Of a stretch of DNA of 64,000 nt, positions 18,638-28,418 are shown piece after piece. The stretch comes from Robiginitomaculum sp. (GTDB lineage Bacteria; Pseudomonadota; Alphaproteobacteria; Caulobacterales; Maricaulaceae). The DNA is taken from assembly GCA_015485155.1 (NCBI GenBank), contig WFUF01000008.1, positions 1-64,000 of the forward strand, written 5' to 3'. The notes under the pieces are model-generated. The model saw nothing but the letters and a program-made list of their open reading frames with translations. It ran no database searches and was not told the DNA's origin. The number at the start of each line of letters is the position of its first letter. The stretch's first letter is position 1. A program made the translations under genes and the position numbers.

Positions 18638-19816
18638 ATGCATCCGTTATTTTTCATTACCCCGCTTGCCATGATGCTAAGCACAGGAATTGCAATAGCC
18701 AAGCCAGACAAGTTAACCAGAATTATGGGATTTGGTGGTGTCTGCTCTGATTGTGACCTGTCCAAAAAGAACCTGTCCGGCGCCAATATGAACGGTGCCA
18801 GCTTTCCCCGCTCTAATTTCACTGCCGCAGATTTAAGCAATGCCAAACTACGCGGCTCTAATTTCTCCCGGGCAATTTTCAGACGCGCCGACCTTTCGGG
18901 GTCTTCTGCCACCGGGTCAAATTTTTCATGGGCTGATTTTTCCGGCGCAACCCTCGATAATATGAATGGAAATGGCAATAATTTTTCAAGAGCTACATTA
19001 AACGGGGCCAAGGGAAAGTCAGCCGATCTGGTTGCCGCCAATTTCAGCTATGCCAAATTATTGGGAACATCCTTTCAGGATGCTGAATTTTCCTACAGTA
19101 ATTTCAGCAATACTGATTTCTCCGGAGCCAAGCTGAATGAAGCCAGATTTGAGATGTCAAACCTGTCTTTTGTGAATTTCGGAACCTCTGATTTGAGCAA
19201 TGTAGAGTTCAACCGGGTCGATCTGCAAAATGCCCGTTTTGACAACACTTTGCTCACCGGGGTCATTTTTACTGAAACATTCCTGCCCGGTGCTGATCTT
19301 TCAAAAGCCAGTGGCCTGATGCCTGAGCAACTTGCTTCGGCTTGCGGTGATTCTAAAACCAAGCTACCCGAAGGACTGTCTCTTGCTGATTGCAATACCA
19401 CAAGCTGGTCAAAACAGTTTACCCGTATTGACGATAATGCTGCCAGCTTTAATCAGGCACGCTTTGGCAAGATGCACAATCGGGATATCCTTACCATTCA
19501 CACGGAAACCAAAAGAACCTTGAATGAAGGCCGCATAGCCCTGTTAGAAGCAGGTCGGGTTCTGGCTGGAGCACTGGAAGATTCAAATATAAAAGAGCTT
19601 ACCGGCCAACAAAACTTATCAGTGTCCTCAAAAAGTACGCTGCTTCAGCAACACCAGCAACGATCACTGGAGCGCATTATCCGCTCTTTGACGAAATTGA
19701 GACTTTCTTCAAACGGCGCAGCGCAATCAGAAATTGATCAGGCAATCATTGAACTAAAAAAGGCGCAAGAAATCATGAAACAGAAAAATCAGGATATGGA
19801 GGTAGCCGGCAAATAA
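18638..19816 (+). CDS. Secreted pentapeptide-repeat protein
   Basis: 392 aa. The ATG at 18638 gives a Sec signal peptide (MHPLFFITPLAMMLSTGIAIA); a TTG 36 bases earlier would spoil it. Residues about 45-235 are continuous A(D/N)LSX/SNFSX-type pentapeptide repeats (CDLSKKNLSGANMNGASF, and so on), predicted to form a right-handed quadrilateral beta helix. A TLLTGVIFTETFLPGADLS end-cap and a cysteine pair follow (about 250-265). The last 120 residues are charged and helical, probably coiled coil. Phenylalanine-rich (NFS) repeats dominate. Function unknown; exported location distinguishes it from cytosolic Qnr/MfpA-type proteins. Convergent with aspS. Confidence 0.82.
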   Translation: MHPLFFITPLAMMLSTGIAIAKPDKLTRIMGFGGVCSDCDLSKKNLSGANMNGASFPRSNFTAADLSNAKLRGSNFSRAIFRRADLSGSSATGSNFSWADFSGATLDNMNGNGNNFSRATLNGAKGKSADLVAANFSYAKLLGTSFQDAEFSYSNFSNTDFSGAKLNEARFEMSNLSFVNFGTSDLSNVEFNRVDLQNARFDNTLLTGVIFTETFLPGADLSKASGLMPEQLASACGDSKTKLPEGLSLADCNTTSWSKQFTRIDDNAASFNQARFGKMHNRDILTIHTETKRTLNEGRIALLEAGRVLAGALEDSNIKELTGQQNLSVSSKSTLLQQHQQRSLERIIRSLTKLRLSSNGAAQSEIDQAIIELKKAQEIMKQKNQDMEVAGK

Positions 19817-19834
19817 GCCATCACCCCCTCACCA

Positions 19835-21640
19835 TTAGCTTTCCTTCTTTGGTGGCTCAATGGGCCTGATGTGCAACTCGCGCAATTGCGCCTGGTCCAC
19901 CTTGTTTGGGGCCTGCATCATCAGATCGCGGGCCTGCTGATTCATCGGGAACAGTATTACTTCTCGGATATTTTCCACTCCGGCCAACAACATGACAATA
20001 CGATCAATGCCCGGCGCAATGCCTCCATGAGGCGGGGCGCCGAACCTGAATGCGTTTAGCATGCCACCAAATTTTTCCTCAACCACGTCCGGCCCATAAC
20101 CAGCCATTTCAAAGGCTTTTAGCATAATTTCCGGGCGATGGTTCCGAATAGCGCCAGAGCTAAGCTCGACACCGTTACACACAATATCATATTGGTAAGC
20201 CAATATCTCCAGCGGGTCGGTGTTTTCCAGCGCCTCCATACCGCCTTGAGGCATTGAAAACGGATTGTGTGAAAAATCGACACGCTTTTCGTCTTCATTC
20301 CACTCAAACATTGGAAAATCCACAATCCAGCAGAACTTAAACTCATCATCTGAAACAAGCCCAAGATCCGCCCCGATTTTGACCCGCGCCGCACCTGCCA
20401 ATTTGGCGGCATCACCTGCCTTACCTGCCGAGAAGAACAGGGCATCACCAGCCTTAATACCGGCATGGGCTGCCATGCGAACCAGCGTGTCAGCCGGGAA
20501 AAACTTGGCAATCGGGCCTTTGCCAATCAGAGTACCGCCCTCTTCGGCAAAATTGATATACCCCAAGCCCGGGGCCTGCATTTCCTTTTGCGCCCACGAG
20601 TTCATCTTGTCGAAGAAAGAACGAGGTTTATCGGCAACATCTGGTGCCGGGATCGCCCGCACCACACCGCCTTTTTTGACAATATTCTTGAACGCGCCAA
20701 ATTCGACGGCATCTTCTATGAAGAACTCCGACACATCAGATATTTCAAAGGGAATGCGCAAATCAGGCTTGTCGGTGCCATATTTTAGCATTGCCTCCTT
20801 ATAAGGGATGCGCACGAAAGGTTCGTCTGATACTTTGCGCCCATTGGCAAATTCGCTGAACACATCGCGCAACATTGGCTCAACGGCATTGAACACGTCC
20901 TCCTGGGTACAGAAGCTCATCTCCACATCCAATTGATAGAACTCACCAGGAGAACGATCCGCGCGACTGTCTTCGTCACGGAAACACGGCGCTATCTGAA
21001 AGTATTTGTCAAAGCCCGAGACCATGATCAATTGCTTGAACTGTTGTGGTGCCTGCGGCAGCGCATAAAACTCACCCGGGTGAAGTCGTGATGGCACCAA
21101 AAAGTCCCGCGCCCCTTCCGGTGATGATGCTGTTAATATCGGGGTTTGGAACTCCATAAATCCCTGTTCAGTCATCCGCCTGCGGATGGAAGCAATGATT
21201 TGTGAGCGCAACACAATATTTTTGTGCAGGGTTTCACGGCGCAAGTCCAGATAGCGATAGGTCAACCGGATGTCGTCCGGGTAATCTGGCTCGCCAAACA
21301 CCGGCAATGGCAATTCCTGCGCCGTAGAGAGCACTTCTAGCTCTTGCACCTGCAATTCCACGGCACCGGTAGGCAGGTTCTCATTGACGGTTTCTGCTGA
21401 TCTTGCGACCACTTTGCCGGTTACACAGATAACACCCTCAATGCGCATGCGCTCCAGAGTTTTGAAATGCTCATTTTCCGGCAAGATCACACACTGGGTC
21501 AGGCCATAATGATCGCGCAGATCAATAAACAACAAGCCGCCATGGTCTCGTTTTCTGTGGATCCATCCTGAAAGCCGAACGTCGCTGTCAACGTGTTCCA
21601 GCCGCAGCTCGCCACAAGTATGGGTGCGAAAGTCGTGCAT
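19835..21640 (-). CDS. aspS: Aspartyl-tRNA synthetase, probably non-discriminating (Asp/Asn)
   Basis: Class II synthetase charging tRNA-Asp. 601 aa, bacterial-type length with the GAD insertion. Anticodon-binding OB fold at the N-terminus ([21 protein letters not shown]), motif 2 region [23 protein letters not shown], and motif 3 [16 protein letters not shown]. In the OB fold the residue after RKRD is His; in Pseudomonas AspRS the equivalent His marks the non-discriminating form that also charges tRNA-Asn for GatCAB amidation (established), so the same is inferred here. Start ATG at 21640. Confidence 0.96.
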   Translation of the reverse strand: MHDFRTHTCGELRLEHVDSDVRLSGWIHRKRDHGGLLFIDLRDHYGLTQCVILPENEHFKTLERMRIEGVICVTGKVVARSAETVNENLPTGAVELQVQELEVLSTAQELPLPVFGEPDYPDDIRLTYRYLDLRRETLHKNIVLRSQIIASIRRRMTEQGFMEFQTPILTASSPEGARDFLVPSRLHPGEFYALPQAPQQFKQLIMVSGFDKYFQIAPCFRDEDSRADRSPGEFYQLDVEMSFCTQEDVFNAVEPMLRDVFSEFANGRKVSDEPFVRIPYKEAMLKYGTDKPDLRIPFEISDVSEFFIEDAVEFGAFKNIVKKGGVVRAIPAPDVADKPRSFFDKMNSWAQKEMQAPGLGYINFAEEGGTLIGKGPIAKFFPADTLVRMAAHAGIKAGDALFFSAGKAGDAAKLAGAARVKIGADLGLVSDDEFKFCWIVDFPMFEWNEDEKRVDFSHNPFSMPQGGMEALENTDPLEILAYQYDIVCNGVELSSGAIRNHRPEIMLKAFEMAGYGPDVVEEKFGGMLNAFRFGAPPHGGIAPGIDRIVMLLAGVENIREVILFPMNQQARDLMMQAPNKVDQAQLRELHIRPIEPPKKES

Positions 21641-21823
21641 GATTTTGCCCTGAATTGCCTGTAATCAAATGGAAGCGCAAATGAAAGTCAAAGCACACAA
21701 ATGTCAAGCAGGGGTTTTGGTTAAACCTGCAAGTCATGACAGGACAACTGGTTGCCGGGCTTGCATTTTTGCCTATACTCAAAATTCAGGTTCGGCTGAT
21801 GGGTTACTAAAAGAGATCAAACC

Positions 21824-22957
21824 ATGAAGTTCATTTTTCGAAGTCTTGGCTTACTGTTATTGCTGTTGCTGGCTTATTTGCTGTTCTGGCCGGTTCCAAT
21901 CAAGCCCGTGGCCTGGCAGGCTCCACAAGCAACTGGATATACAGGCCCCTATGCCAGCAATACAAAACTGGCCGAGCTTAGCAATATCGACTTACAAGGC
22001 TATAGCGGCCCCGAAGATGTAACTTCCGCCATAATTGACGACATTTTGTACCTGTTTGTGGCTACTCATGAAGGAGTTATCCTGAAAGTAAATCCGGACA
22101 CAGGCGAAATAGAGCCATTCGCAGACACTCAGGGGCGACCATTGGGGCTGGAGTTTGATGCCGACGGCAATCTGATTGTTGCCGATGCCATGCGCGGCCT
22201 GCTGTCCATATCCCCAAGCGCCAAGATTACCCTTCTCAGCGATACTGTCGATGATGGCAGCAAGATTCTCTATGCTGATGATCTGGATATTGCCGCCGAT
22301 GGCCGTATCTTTTTTTCTGATGCCTCAACCAGATTTTCAGCCAAGAAATACGGCGACACCCTCACCGCCAGCGTGCTTGACCTGATGGAACATTCATCAA
22401 ATGGCCGATTATTGCTCTATAATCCGGCCACTGGTAAAACCAGCCTGGTCAAGGATGGCTTTAACTTTGCCAATGGCGTAGCCATGTGTCCTGATGATGC
22501 CTGTGTGTTCGTTGCCGATACCGGAACCTATTCTGTATGGAGGGTCTGGCTTGATGGCGACAAGGGCGGGCAAGTAGACAAAGTATTGACGAACCTGCCG
22601 GGATTTCCTGATAATATTAACCGCTCCAGTGATGGAACCTATTGGCTGGGGCTGACCAGTCCGCGCCTTGCCGCCATTGACGCTCTGGCGGACAAGCCTT
22701 TTTTACGCAAAATGGTCATGCGCCTGCCCGAGCGTTTCAAACCCGCGCCCTTGGCCTATGGCATGGTGATTAATTTTGGATTTGACGGCTATATACTGAA
22801 CCAGTTTCAGGACCCAAAAGGCGCCTACCCGACCACTACCGGGGCATATGATGCTGATGATGGCTGGCTCTATATTACATCGCTAAGCTCCAAAACTCTG
22901 GGGCGAAAGGGATGGAGCCAACCAAGAGCTCCCAAAAGTCAGCCTCTGGACGAATAG
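21824..22957 (+). CDS. SMP-30/strictosidine synthase-like six-bladed propeller protein, membrane-anchored
   Basis: 377 aa. The N-terminus MKFIFRSLGLLLLLLLAYLLF is an uncleaved signal anchor or signal peptide, so the rest is periplasmic. The body has propeller blade repeats: GPEDVTSAIIDDILYLFVATHEGVI, GRPLGLEFDADGNLIVADAMRGLLSI, YADDLDIAADGRIFFSDAS, NFANGVAMCPDDACVFVADTGTY and LPGFPDNINRSSDGTYWLGL. This matches the strictosidine synthase-like / APMAP branch, which are usually lactonase- or arylesterase-like; the substrate is unknown. Monocistronic; dispersed element copy 2 lies directly behind it. Confidence 0.85.
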   Translation: MKFIFRSLGLLLLLLLAYLLFWPVPIKPVAWQAPQATGYTGPYASNTKLAELSNIDLQGYSGPEDVTSAIIDDILYLFVATHEGVILKVNPDTGEIEPFADTQGRPLGLEFDADGNLIVADAMRGLLSISPSAKITLLSDTVDDGSKILYADDLDIAADGRIFFSDASTRFSAKKYGDTLTASVLDLMEHSSNGRLLLYNPATGKTSLVKDGFNFANGVAMCPDDACVFVADTGTYSVWRVWLDGDKGGQVDKVLTNLPGFPDNINRSSDGTYWLGLTSPRLAAIDALADKPFLRKMVMRLPERFKPAPLAYGMVINFGFDGYILNQFQDPKGAYPTTTGAYDADDGWLYITSLSSKTLGRKGWSQPRAPKSQPLDE

Positions 22958-23034
22958 TTCTGATAACAGGTTCATCAGAACCGGCAGAATACCGAAGAAA
23001 CGCTCACAAAAAACTCTTAACTGCCTGTGCCCGG

Positions 23035-23403
23035 CGGATAAGGGCCGAAGACCGGCGCGGGGGCGTTATTGTACTGCCGGTTTATTTAACAGCAGGCAAG
23101 TGCCAAGAACCCTTTTATTTTATAGGCCTTGAGAAAAATATTTACCTGTCAAAGAGCATTTTGTAAGGGGCTTTGCCCCAACTCTTACATTATAACAGGT
23201 TTTAAGATTGCGGGCATCGTTATCACTTATCCCCTAGTTGGAAGGGTCAGTCAGTACACCTAAGGGTCATTTAAGGGTCAGTTTATTACCAACAAGTGCT
23301 GTTTTGGTATGATTACAGGGTGGCGCAAGTATCACTCAAGGGACAGCAAAAATTGCGATGACCCTGTAAGTGACCCTTCACGGTGACCCTCGTCACTGAC
23401 CCT
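23035..23403 (+). repeat. Dispersed intergenic element, copy 2 (AGGGTCA-rich)
   Basis: Second copy, core 23138-23403. Conserved blocks are in the same order as copy 1: ATATTTACCTGTCAAAGAGC, CTTACATTATAACAG, CACTTATCCCC, three direct AGGGTCA (about 23243, 23263, 23274), AAGTGCTGTTTTGGTATGAT, CAAGTATCACTCAAGGGACAG, then four inverted TGACCCT. A GGGGCTTTGCCCC hairpin lies at about 23167-23179. The left extension starts at GGATAAGGG near 23037. It fills the space between two convergent genes and its last TGACCCT overlaps the stop codon of tdh. Confidence 0.87.
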
Positions 23404-24425
23404 CACCAATCCAGAATAACCTTGCCGCTTTCGCCTGAGCGCATGCGCTCAAAACCTGCCTTAAAGTCATCCACCCTGTAATGATCGGTGATGATCCCAT
23501 CAACGCTCAAGCCCGACCCCAACATGGCCAACATTTTATACCAGGTTTCAAACATTCTGCGGCCATAGATTGCCTGAATGGTAAGGGCTTTACCAACTAT
23601 TGTTCCCCAGTTCACCCTGGTTTCGCCAGACGGAATACCAAGCATGGCAATTTTACCGCCCATAACCATGGTGTCGGTCATTTGCGCAAAAGCAGGCTCA
23701 GCGCCAGACATTTCCAGACCCACGTCAAAGCCCTCACTCATGCCAAGCTCACTCATCACATCGCGCAAGTCTTCCCTAGACACATTTACCGCCCGCACAT
23801 CTGCCAGCTTCGCCGCCAGATCAAGGCGGGATTGGTTAATATCGGTAATCACCACATGGCGCGCCCCGGCATGGCGGGCAATGGCTCCTGCCATGGCACC
23901 AATTGGCCCGGCACCGGTGATAAGCACATCTTCGCCAACCAGATCAAAGGTAAGCGCCGCATGAGTGGCATTGCCCAGCGGATCCAAAATTGCCCCCACA
24001 TCATCAGGCACATGTTCCGGCAATGGCACTACGTTAAATGCGGGCAAGGCCAGATATTCGGCAAAGGCACCGTTAATGTTAACTCCAATCCCCTTGGTAT
24101 CGTGCGATAAGTGCCATTTACCTTCGCGGGCGGCGCGGGAGCGATCGCCAACCACATGACCTTCACCGGACACCCGAAGCCCGACCTTGTGGCGGGTGAC
24201 ATTTTTGCCCAATTCAACGATTTCGCCCATAAACTCATGGCCGGTTATCAGCGGCACCGGCACATTTTCCTGCGCCCATTGATCCCAGTTATAAATATGA
24301 ATATCAGTGCCGCAAATCGCGGTTTTCTTGATCTTGATCAGTACTTCATCATGGGCAGGCTCGGGCATGGGAGCGTCTTGCATCCAGATACCGGGCTGCG
24401 CTTTGGCCTTTACCAGTGCTTTCAT
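23403..24425 (-). CDS. tdh: L-threonine 3-dehydrogenase lacking the structural-zinc cysteines
   Basis: NAD-dependent oxidation of L-threonine to 2-amino-3-ketobutyrate. 340 aa medium-chain dehydrogenase. Catalytic zinc ligands are intact ([16 protein letters not shown] and GHEFMGE), and the Rossmann motif is [14 protein letters not shown]. However, the lobe that carries four cysteines in E. coli Tdh (after VSGEGHV) reads [16 protein letters not shown] here: every cysteine is replaced (by Gly, Ser, Ala, Ser in my alignment by eye), so the structural zinc is probably absent. Operon with kbl; the start overlaps the kbl stop by one base (TGATG). Confidence 0.94.
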   Translation of the reverse strand: MKALVKAKAQPGIWMQDAPMPEPAHDEVLIKIKKTAICGTDIHIYNWDQWAQENVPVPLITGHEFMGEIVELGKNVTRHKVGLRVSGEGHVVGDRSRAAREGKWHLSHDTKGIGVNINGAFAEYLALPAFNVVPLPEHVPDDVGAILDPLGNATHAALTFDLVGEDVLITGAGPIGAMAGAIARHAGARHVVITDINQSRLDLAAKLADVRAVNVSREDLRDVMSELGMSEGFDVGLEMSGAEPAFAQMTDTMVMGGKIAMLGIPSGETRVNWGTIVGKALTIQAIYGRRMFETWYKMLAMLGSGLSVDGIITDHYRVDDFKAGFERMRSGESGKVILDW

Positions 24426-25630
24426 CAGATCACCCCCAATTCCTTGCCAATTCGCGTAAAGGCAGCCACCGCAAAGTCAATTTGTTCAAACGTGTGCGCC
24501 GCTGACATCTGGGTTCTGATCCTAGCCTGTCCCTTTGGCACCACCGGGAATGAAAACCCGATTACATAAATGCCCTGTTCCAATAATTTTGCCGCCATGT
24601 CCTGCGCCAGTTTTGCATCCCCCAGCATCACCGGAATAATCGGATGCTCGCCGGGGGTTAAGTCAAAGCCTGCTGCGCTCATAGCAGCTCTGAAGCGTGT
24701 TGCATTGGCAAACAGTTTTTCGCGTAAAGCCGCACCATTTTTCACCAGTTCCAACGACTTGCTGCCCGCAGTACACAGCATTGGCGGCAAAGCGTTCGAG
24801 AACAAATATGGCCGCGAGCGCTGGCGCAACATATCCAATACTTCTTTGCGCCCCGATACATAGCCACCGGCCGCACCGCCCAAAGCCTTGCCCAAAGTTC
24901 CGGTTAAAATATCCACCCGATCAAGCACTCCGCAATGCTCTGGCGTGCCTCTACCGCCTTCGCCCATAAAGCCGACAGCATGACTGTCATCGACCATGGT
25001 GATCGCGCCATATTTATTGGCAAGGTCACAAATGCTGGGCAAATCGGCGATGATCCCGTCCATCGAGAATACCCCATCAGTGGCAATGATTATATTGCGC
25101 GCATTGTCAGCAACAGCCTGTTTTAGTTTTGCCTCCAGATCAGCCATATCATTATTGGCATAACGGTATCGTTTTGCCTTGCAAAGCCTTATTCCATCAA
25201 TGATCGAGGCATGATTGAGACTATCGGAAATGATCGCATCTTCGGCGCCAAACAATGGCTCGAACAAGCCGCCATTGGCATCAAAACAAGCCACATATAA
25301 AAGGCTGTCTTCCTTGCCAAAAAAATCGGATAATTCGCGTTCTAATTTGGTGTGAACACTTTGGGTGCCGCAAATAAACCGCACCGAAGCCATGCCAAAC
25401 CCGGCGCTGTCCAGACCGTCTTTGGCAGCCCTGACCAATTCGGGACTATCAGCCAGTCCCAGATAATTATTAGCACAAAAATTAACCACCAATGGCGGGG
25501 TGCCCGGCGCGGCATCTACGGAGATTTCGGAGGCCTGGTGTGAGGTGATAACTCGTTCTGATTTGGTCAATCCGGCGGCCTCGATACTGGCCAGCTCCGA
25601 AGTAATACGCTGGTAAAATGCTTCACTCAT
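24425..25630 (-). CDS. kbl: 2-amino-3-ketobutyrate CoA ligase (glycine C-acetyltransferase)
   Basis: PLP enzyme that cleaves 2-amino-3-ketobutyrate with CoA to glycine and acetyl-CoA, completing threonine degradation after Tdh. 401 aa, standard length. Seen: [48 protein letters not shown] and the PLP lysine in [35 protein letters not shown] at the C-terminus. First gene of the kbl-tdh operon, divergent from the DUF481 gene (189-base shared upstream region). Confidence 0.96.
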   Translation of the reverse strand: MSEAFYQRITSELASIEAAGLTKSERVITSHQASEISVDAAPGTPPLVVNFCANNYLGLADSPELVRAAKDGLDSAGFGMASVRFICGTQSVHTKLERELSDFFGKEDSLLYVACFDANGGLFEPLFGAEDAIISDSLNHASIIDGIRLCKAKRYRYANNDMADLEAKLKQAVADNARNIIIATDGVFSMDGIIADLPSICDLANKYGAITMVDDSHAVGFMGEGGRGTPEHCGVLDRVDILTGTLGKALGGAAGGYVSGRKEVLDMLRQRSRPYLFSNALPPMLCTAGSKSLELVKNGAALREKLFANATRFRAAMSAAGFDLTPGEHPIIPVMLGDAKLAQDMAAKLLEQGIYVIGFSFPVVPKGQARIRTQMSAAHTFEQIDFAVAAFTRIGKELGVI

Positions 25631-25819
25631 TTTGACATTCCTTGATAGGTTTGCAGGCTCTTGTGCGCCAGCTTATTCGGACAGCTTACTTCGCTATGAA
25701 ACCTTAGCAAGCCATGGCGCCCAAAAAAGCAGCCTATCAAATCCTGACACCCACATTCATAAAACATTCATAGCCCTTGCGCCAGTACATGGCGCTTTAC
25801 CAAAAGAGGGGTTTTTAAG

Positions 25820-26548
25820 ATGAATAAAGTTATTATGCTAACTGCGCTTACCAGCCTGCTGTCGCTTTCGGCAATTGCTGAAGATGCAAACAATGGCTGG
25901 AGTGGAGAGGCTTCACTTTCCGGATCAAAAACCACAGGCAACACCAATACCACCGATATTGGCATGGCAGTAAAGCTGGCCAGAAAAGACGGCCCGTGGA
26001 ACAGCAAATTAGACACGACTTATGATTTGGGTCGGGCCAATGGTATTTCCAACAAGAAGCGCTGGACAATTGGCTATCAACTTGACAGACAATTAAATGA
26101 GCGCACCTATATTTATGGCAATGCTGATTATTTTTCCGATGATTTTGGCGCCTTCAAGCAAGGCGGCTTCATTGGTGCCGGACTTGGCTTTGATGCCATA
26201 AAATCTGAAACTGCCAATTGGAAAGTCGAAGCCGGAACCGGATATCGCAGCCAAAAATCAAGGGGAGCAGGGATAATTGCTCCGCTGCGAACCAATGAAC
26301 TGGCGTTTCGCGGCGCTTCTAATTTTAGCTATCGTTTCAATGAACAGGTGGACTTTTTCAATACTACCGAACTGGTATGGTCGGACAGTGATCGCTATAT
26401 CTGGAATGATATTGGCCTGAATGCCAAAATCGGAGGCAATCTTGCCGCACGCTTTAACTTTCGGGTGGATAATCACTCGCAAGTAGCCGCCGGCATTAAA
26501 AATACCGACACCATCACCCGGGCTGCCCTCGTTTATTCACTACAATAA
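25820..26548 (+). CDS. DUF481 (YdiY-like) outer-membrane beta-barrel protein
   Basis: 242 aa with a Sec signal peptide (MNKVIMLTALTSLLSLSAIA, cleavage AIA-E). The mature protein is a chain of amphipathic beta strands: GWSGEASLSGSKTTGNTNT is the typical DUF481 start, and the chain ends in ITRAALVYSLQ, with an aromatic/hydrophobic terminal strand as expected for BAM substrates. YdiY in E. coli is salt- or acid-induced; the function is unknown. Stands alone, followed by a seven-pair inverted repeat. Confidence 0.85.
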   Translation: MNKVIMLTALTSLLSLSAIAEDANNGWSGEASLSGSKTTGNTNTTDIGMAVKLARKDGPWNSKLDTTYDLGRANGISNKKRWTIGYQLDRQLNERTYIYGNADYFSDDFGAFKQGGFIGAGLGFDAIKSETANWKVEAGTGYRSQKSRGAGIIAPLRTNELAFRGASNFSYRFNEQVDFFNTTELVWSDSDRYIWNDIGLNAKIGGNLAARFNFRVDNHSQVAAGIKNTDTITRAALVYSLQ

Positions 26549-26580
26549 TCAGGCAATAATCCGGGCAATGCTCAAGCCAT

Positions 26581-26600
26581 CTGCCGGATAATACCGGCAG
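26581..26600. repeat. Perfect inverted repeat (hairpin)
   Basis: CTGCCGG (26581-26587) and CCGGCAG (26594-26600) around ATAATA, 33 bases behind the DUF481 gene. No T run follows, so it is either a rho-assisted 3' hairpin or an unrelated palindrome. Confidence 0.5.
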
Positions 26601-26675
26601 GTGATGCAATCTACTCTATGCCGGGACAGTGGTATCGACCTGTTTATTCCAGCGAATCCATGATATAATCTGATT

Positions 26676-27554
26676 ATGCAGGAAAATAATGACACACCTC
26701 AACAGAGCAAGCTCACGGATTTGCAGATTACAATAAATGATGACCCAAAATATTGGGAATGGTTTGACAAGTGGTGGGAACAGGATTTTTCTTGGGCCGG
26801 ACTGGCAAAGAAGAATATTTATAATTCCAATCAAACCTTGCAGGATTATTGGTCGGGCGAAAGGGACGATTTGATAGAATTTGCCGGTCGTAATTGGACA
26901 CGGTTTCATTTGCCATTTCATGATCAGGAAGGAAACCCAAGTCCGAAACACAATTTTAATCAAGATGAAGACGCGCTTTGGCAGCAGGAAATTAAGAAAA
27001 AGCTTAATGAAGCAACTTTACAACAAGCAGCTCAATTTACTGGTGTAGTATTTCCAGAACGTTTTATGTCTACGAGGAAAAGAACAACCGACCCAAATGC
27101 GGATATATGCCTTCGCGCCGATTGGGCGCAATTCGGTAGGAAAGCCTGTTTTAGCGATTTAAGTTTCAGTGGAAATACTAATTTCTCCAATGCGTATTTT
27201 GATGTGGGAGCCAGTTTCGAGTACGTATTATTTGAAAGTAGAACAAAATTTGCGATGGCACAATTTGGAGACTTTATAAGTTTTAAAGACGTTAAGTTTA
27301 GGGATATAGCTGATTTTGGAGGAGCGAGATTTAGAGCGTCGAGCACCTTCCTAAATGCCGAGTTCAAAGATAATGCAATCTTTAAAAATACACAATTTAA
27401 GGAAAGTACAAGATTCGAAAATGCTGTGTTTAGAAAGCACGCCCTTTTTAATTATGTAGTATTTGGCCCGTTCGCAAATTTTGACAAAGCGAAATTTTTC
27501 GACACTTGCTCCTTTGCAGGCCCGCTATCCAACGAGCAACGACAAACACTATGA
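26676..27554 (+). CDS. Pentapeptide-repeat membrane protein, N-terminal part (frameshifted)
   Basis: 292 codons in one frame. The first 150 residues are charged and aromatic (WGEWFDKWWEQDFSW-like region near 25-40) without a known domain. From about residue 155 degenerate xFxxA pentapeptide repeats begin (FSDLSFSGNTNFSNAYF, KFAMAQFGDFISFKDVKF). The repeats run without interruption into CSFAGP near 27525, after which this frame stops at 27554 while the same repeats resume in the +1 frame downstream. I read it as the 5' part of one gene spanning 26676-28296. No signal peptide. Confidence 0.6.
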   Translation: MQENNDTPQQSKLTDLQITINDDPKYWEWFDKWWEQDFSWAGLAKKNIYNSNQTLQDYWSGERDDLIEFAGRNWTRFHLPFHDQEGNPSPKHNFNQDEDALWQQEIKKKLNEATLQQAAQFTGVVFPERFMSTRKRTTDPNADICLRADWAQFGRKACFSDLSFSGNTNFSNAYFDVGASFEYVLFESRTKFAMAQFGDFISFKDVKFRDIADFGGARFRASSTFLNAEFKDNAIFKNTQFKESTRFENAVFRKHALFNYVVFGPFANFDKAKFFDTCSFAGPLSNEQRQTL

Positions 27555-28296
27555 GGGTTTACACTTTCCAAATACTATGAGCGGTTTAGACTTTTCCGAA
27601 GCGATATTTTATAAAGATGTAGATTTTCGTGATCGAACATTTCCCAAAGGAACCAATTTCACCAAAGCGAACTTTCATGGTCTTGCCAAATTTCATGGCT
27701 GTAGTTTCCATTATGATACCAGCTTTGATGATGCAACCTTCAATTTGCCAAGAAAATATAGCAGTAACGAAAACGAATCGAAAAACGACTACAATAAAAT
27801 GGTAGGCCAGTTCCAGAGATCGTTCCAAGTATTACGACTCCATATGGAAAAACATGGGGCAGTAGCAGGTGGCTTCAAATTTGCCAAACTTGAAATGCAG
27901 GCAAAACAGCGACGTGTTGACTCCAACGATGTCTCTTACCCGGAACGCATCCAGTCCTGGCTATATGGCACCTTTGCTGATTATGGGCAAAGCGCTGAGC
28001 GGCCTTTATTTTGGCTGATTTTTTTCTTTGCTCTGGCAACTCTTGCTTACACTTGGATTGCCGGTGATTGGCAGCATATGGGTTCAGCCGCAGCAATGGC
28101 TTTTCAATACTCCTTGCCGCCAGTATCCACATTCACCTCGCAATTCTTTGCCGATGAAATTGACCCTGTTTTTGTGAGCGCACTGCTTGATAATCAGATT
28201 TATACTCGATTGGTTATGTTTCTTCACGGCATTTCATCATTGGCTCTGGTGTTCTTTTTACTGCTGGCCTTAAAACGCCGGTTCCAAATTCGCTAG
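27463..28296 (+). CDS. Pentapeptide-repeat membrane protein, C-terminal part (+1 frame)
   Basis: Open frame overlapping the previous one; its first ATG is at 27577 and has no convincing ribosome binding site. The sequence continues the pentapeptide repeats (SGLDFSEAIFYKDVDFRD, FTKANFHGLAKFHGCSF), then a helical region with YPERIQSWLYGTFADYGQ, and two transmembrane helices (FWLIFFFALATLAYTWIAG and the C-terminal SSLALVFFLLLALKRRF) flanking a short re-entrant-like segment. This layout, pentapeptide repeats plus a two-helix pore-like end, occurs in other bacterial membrane proteins. A one-base change between about 27525 and 27560 would restore a single 540-residue protein: a real frameshift, a sequencing error, or programmed slippage. 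Confidence 0.6.
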   Translation: MARSQILTKRNFSTLAPLQARYPTSNDKHYEGLHFPNTMSGLDFSEAIFYKDVDFRDRTFPKGTNFTKANFHGLAKFHGCSFHYDTSFDDATFNLPRKYSSNENESKNDYNKMVGQFQRSFQVLRLHMEKHGAVAGGFKFAKLEMQAKQRRVDSNDVSYPERIQSWLYGTFADYGQSAERPLFWLIFFFALATLAYTWIAGDWQHMGSAAAMAFQYSLPPVSTFTSQFFADEIDPVFVSALLDNQIYTRLVMFLHGISSLALVFFLLLALKRRFQIR

Positions 28297-28418
28297 AATC
28301 AGCATGGCTTGCGCAAATACCTGAAACCTCCGATTAACAAAACATTTGCTTTTTGCTCCCAATATACCTAGAACATATCAGGAACATTTGTGAATAGATT
28401 CGAAAGTTGAGATTATCC

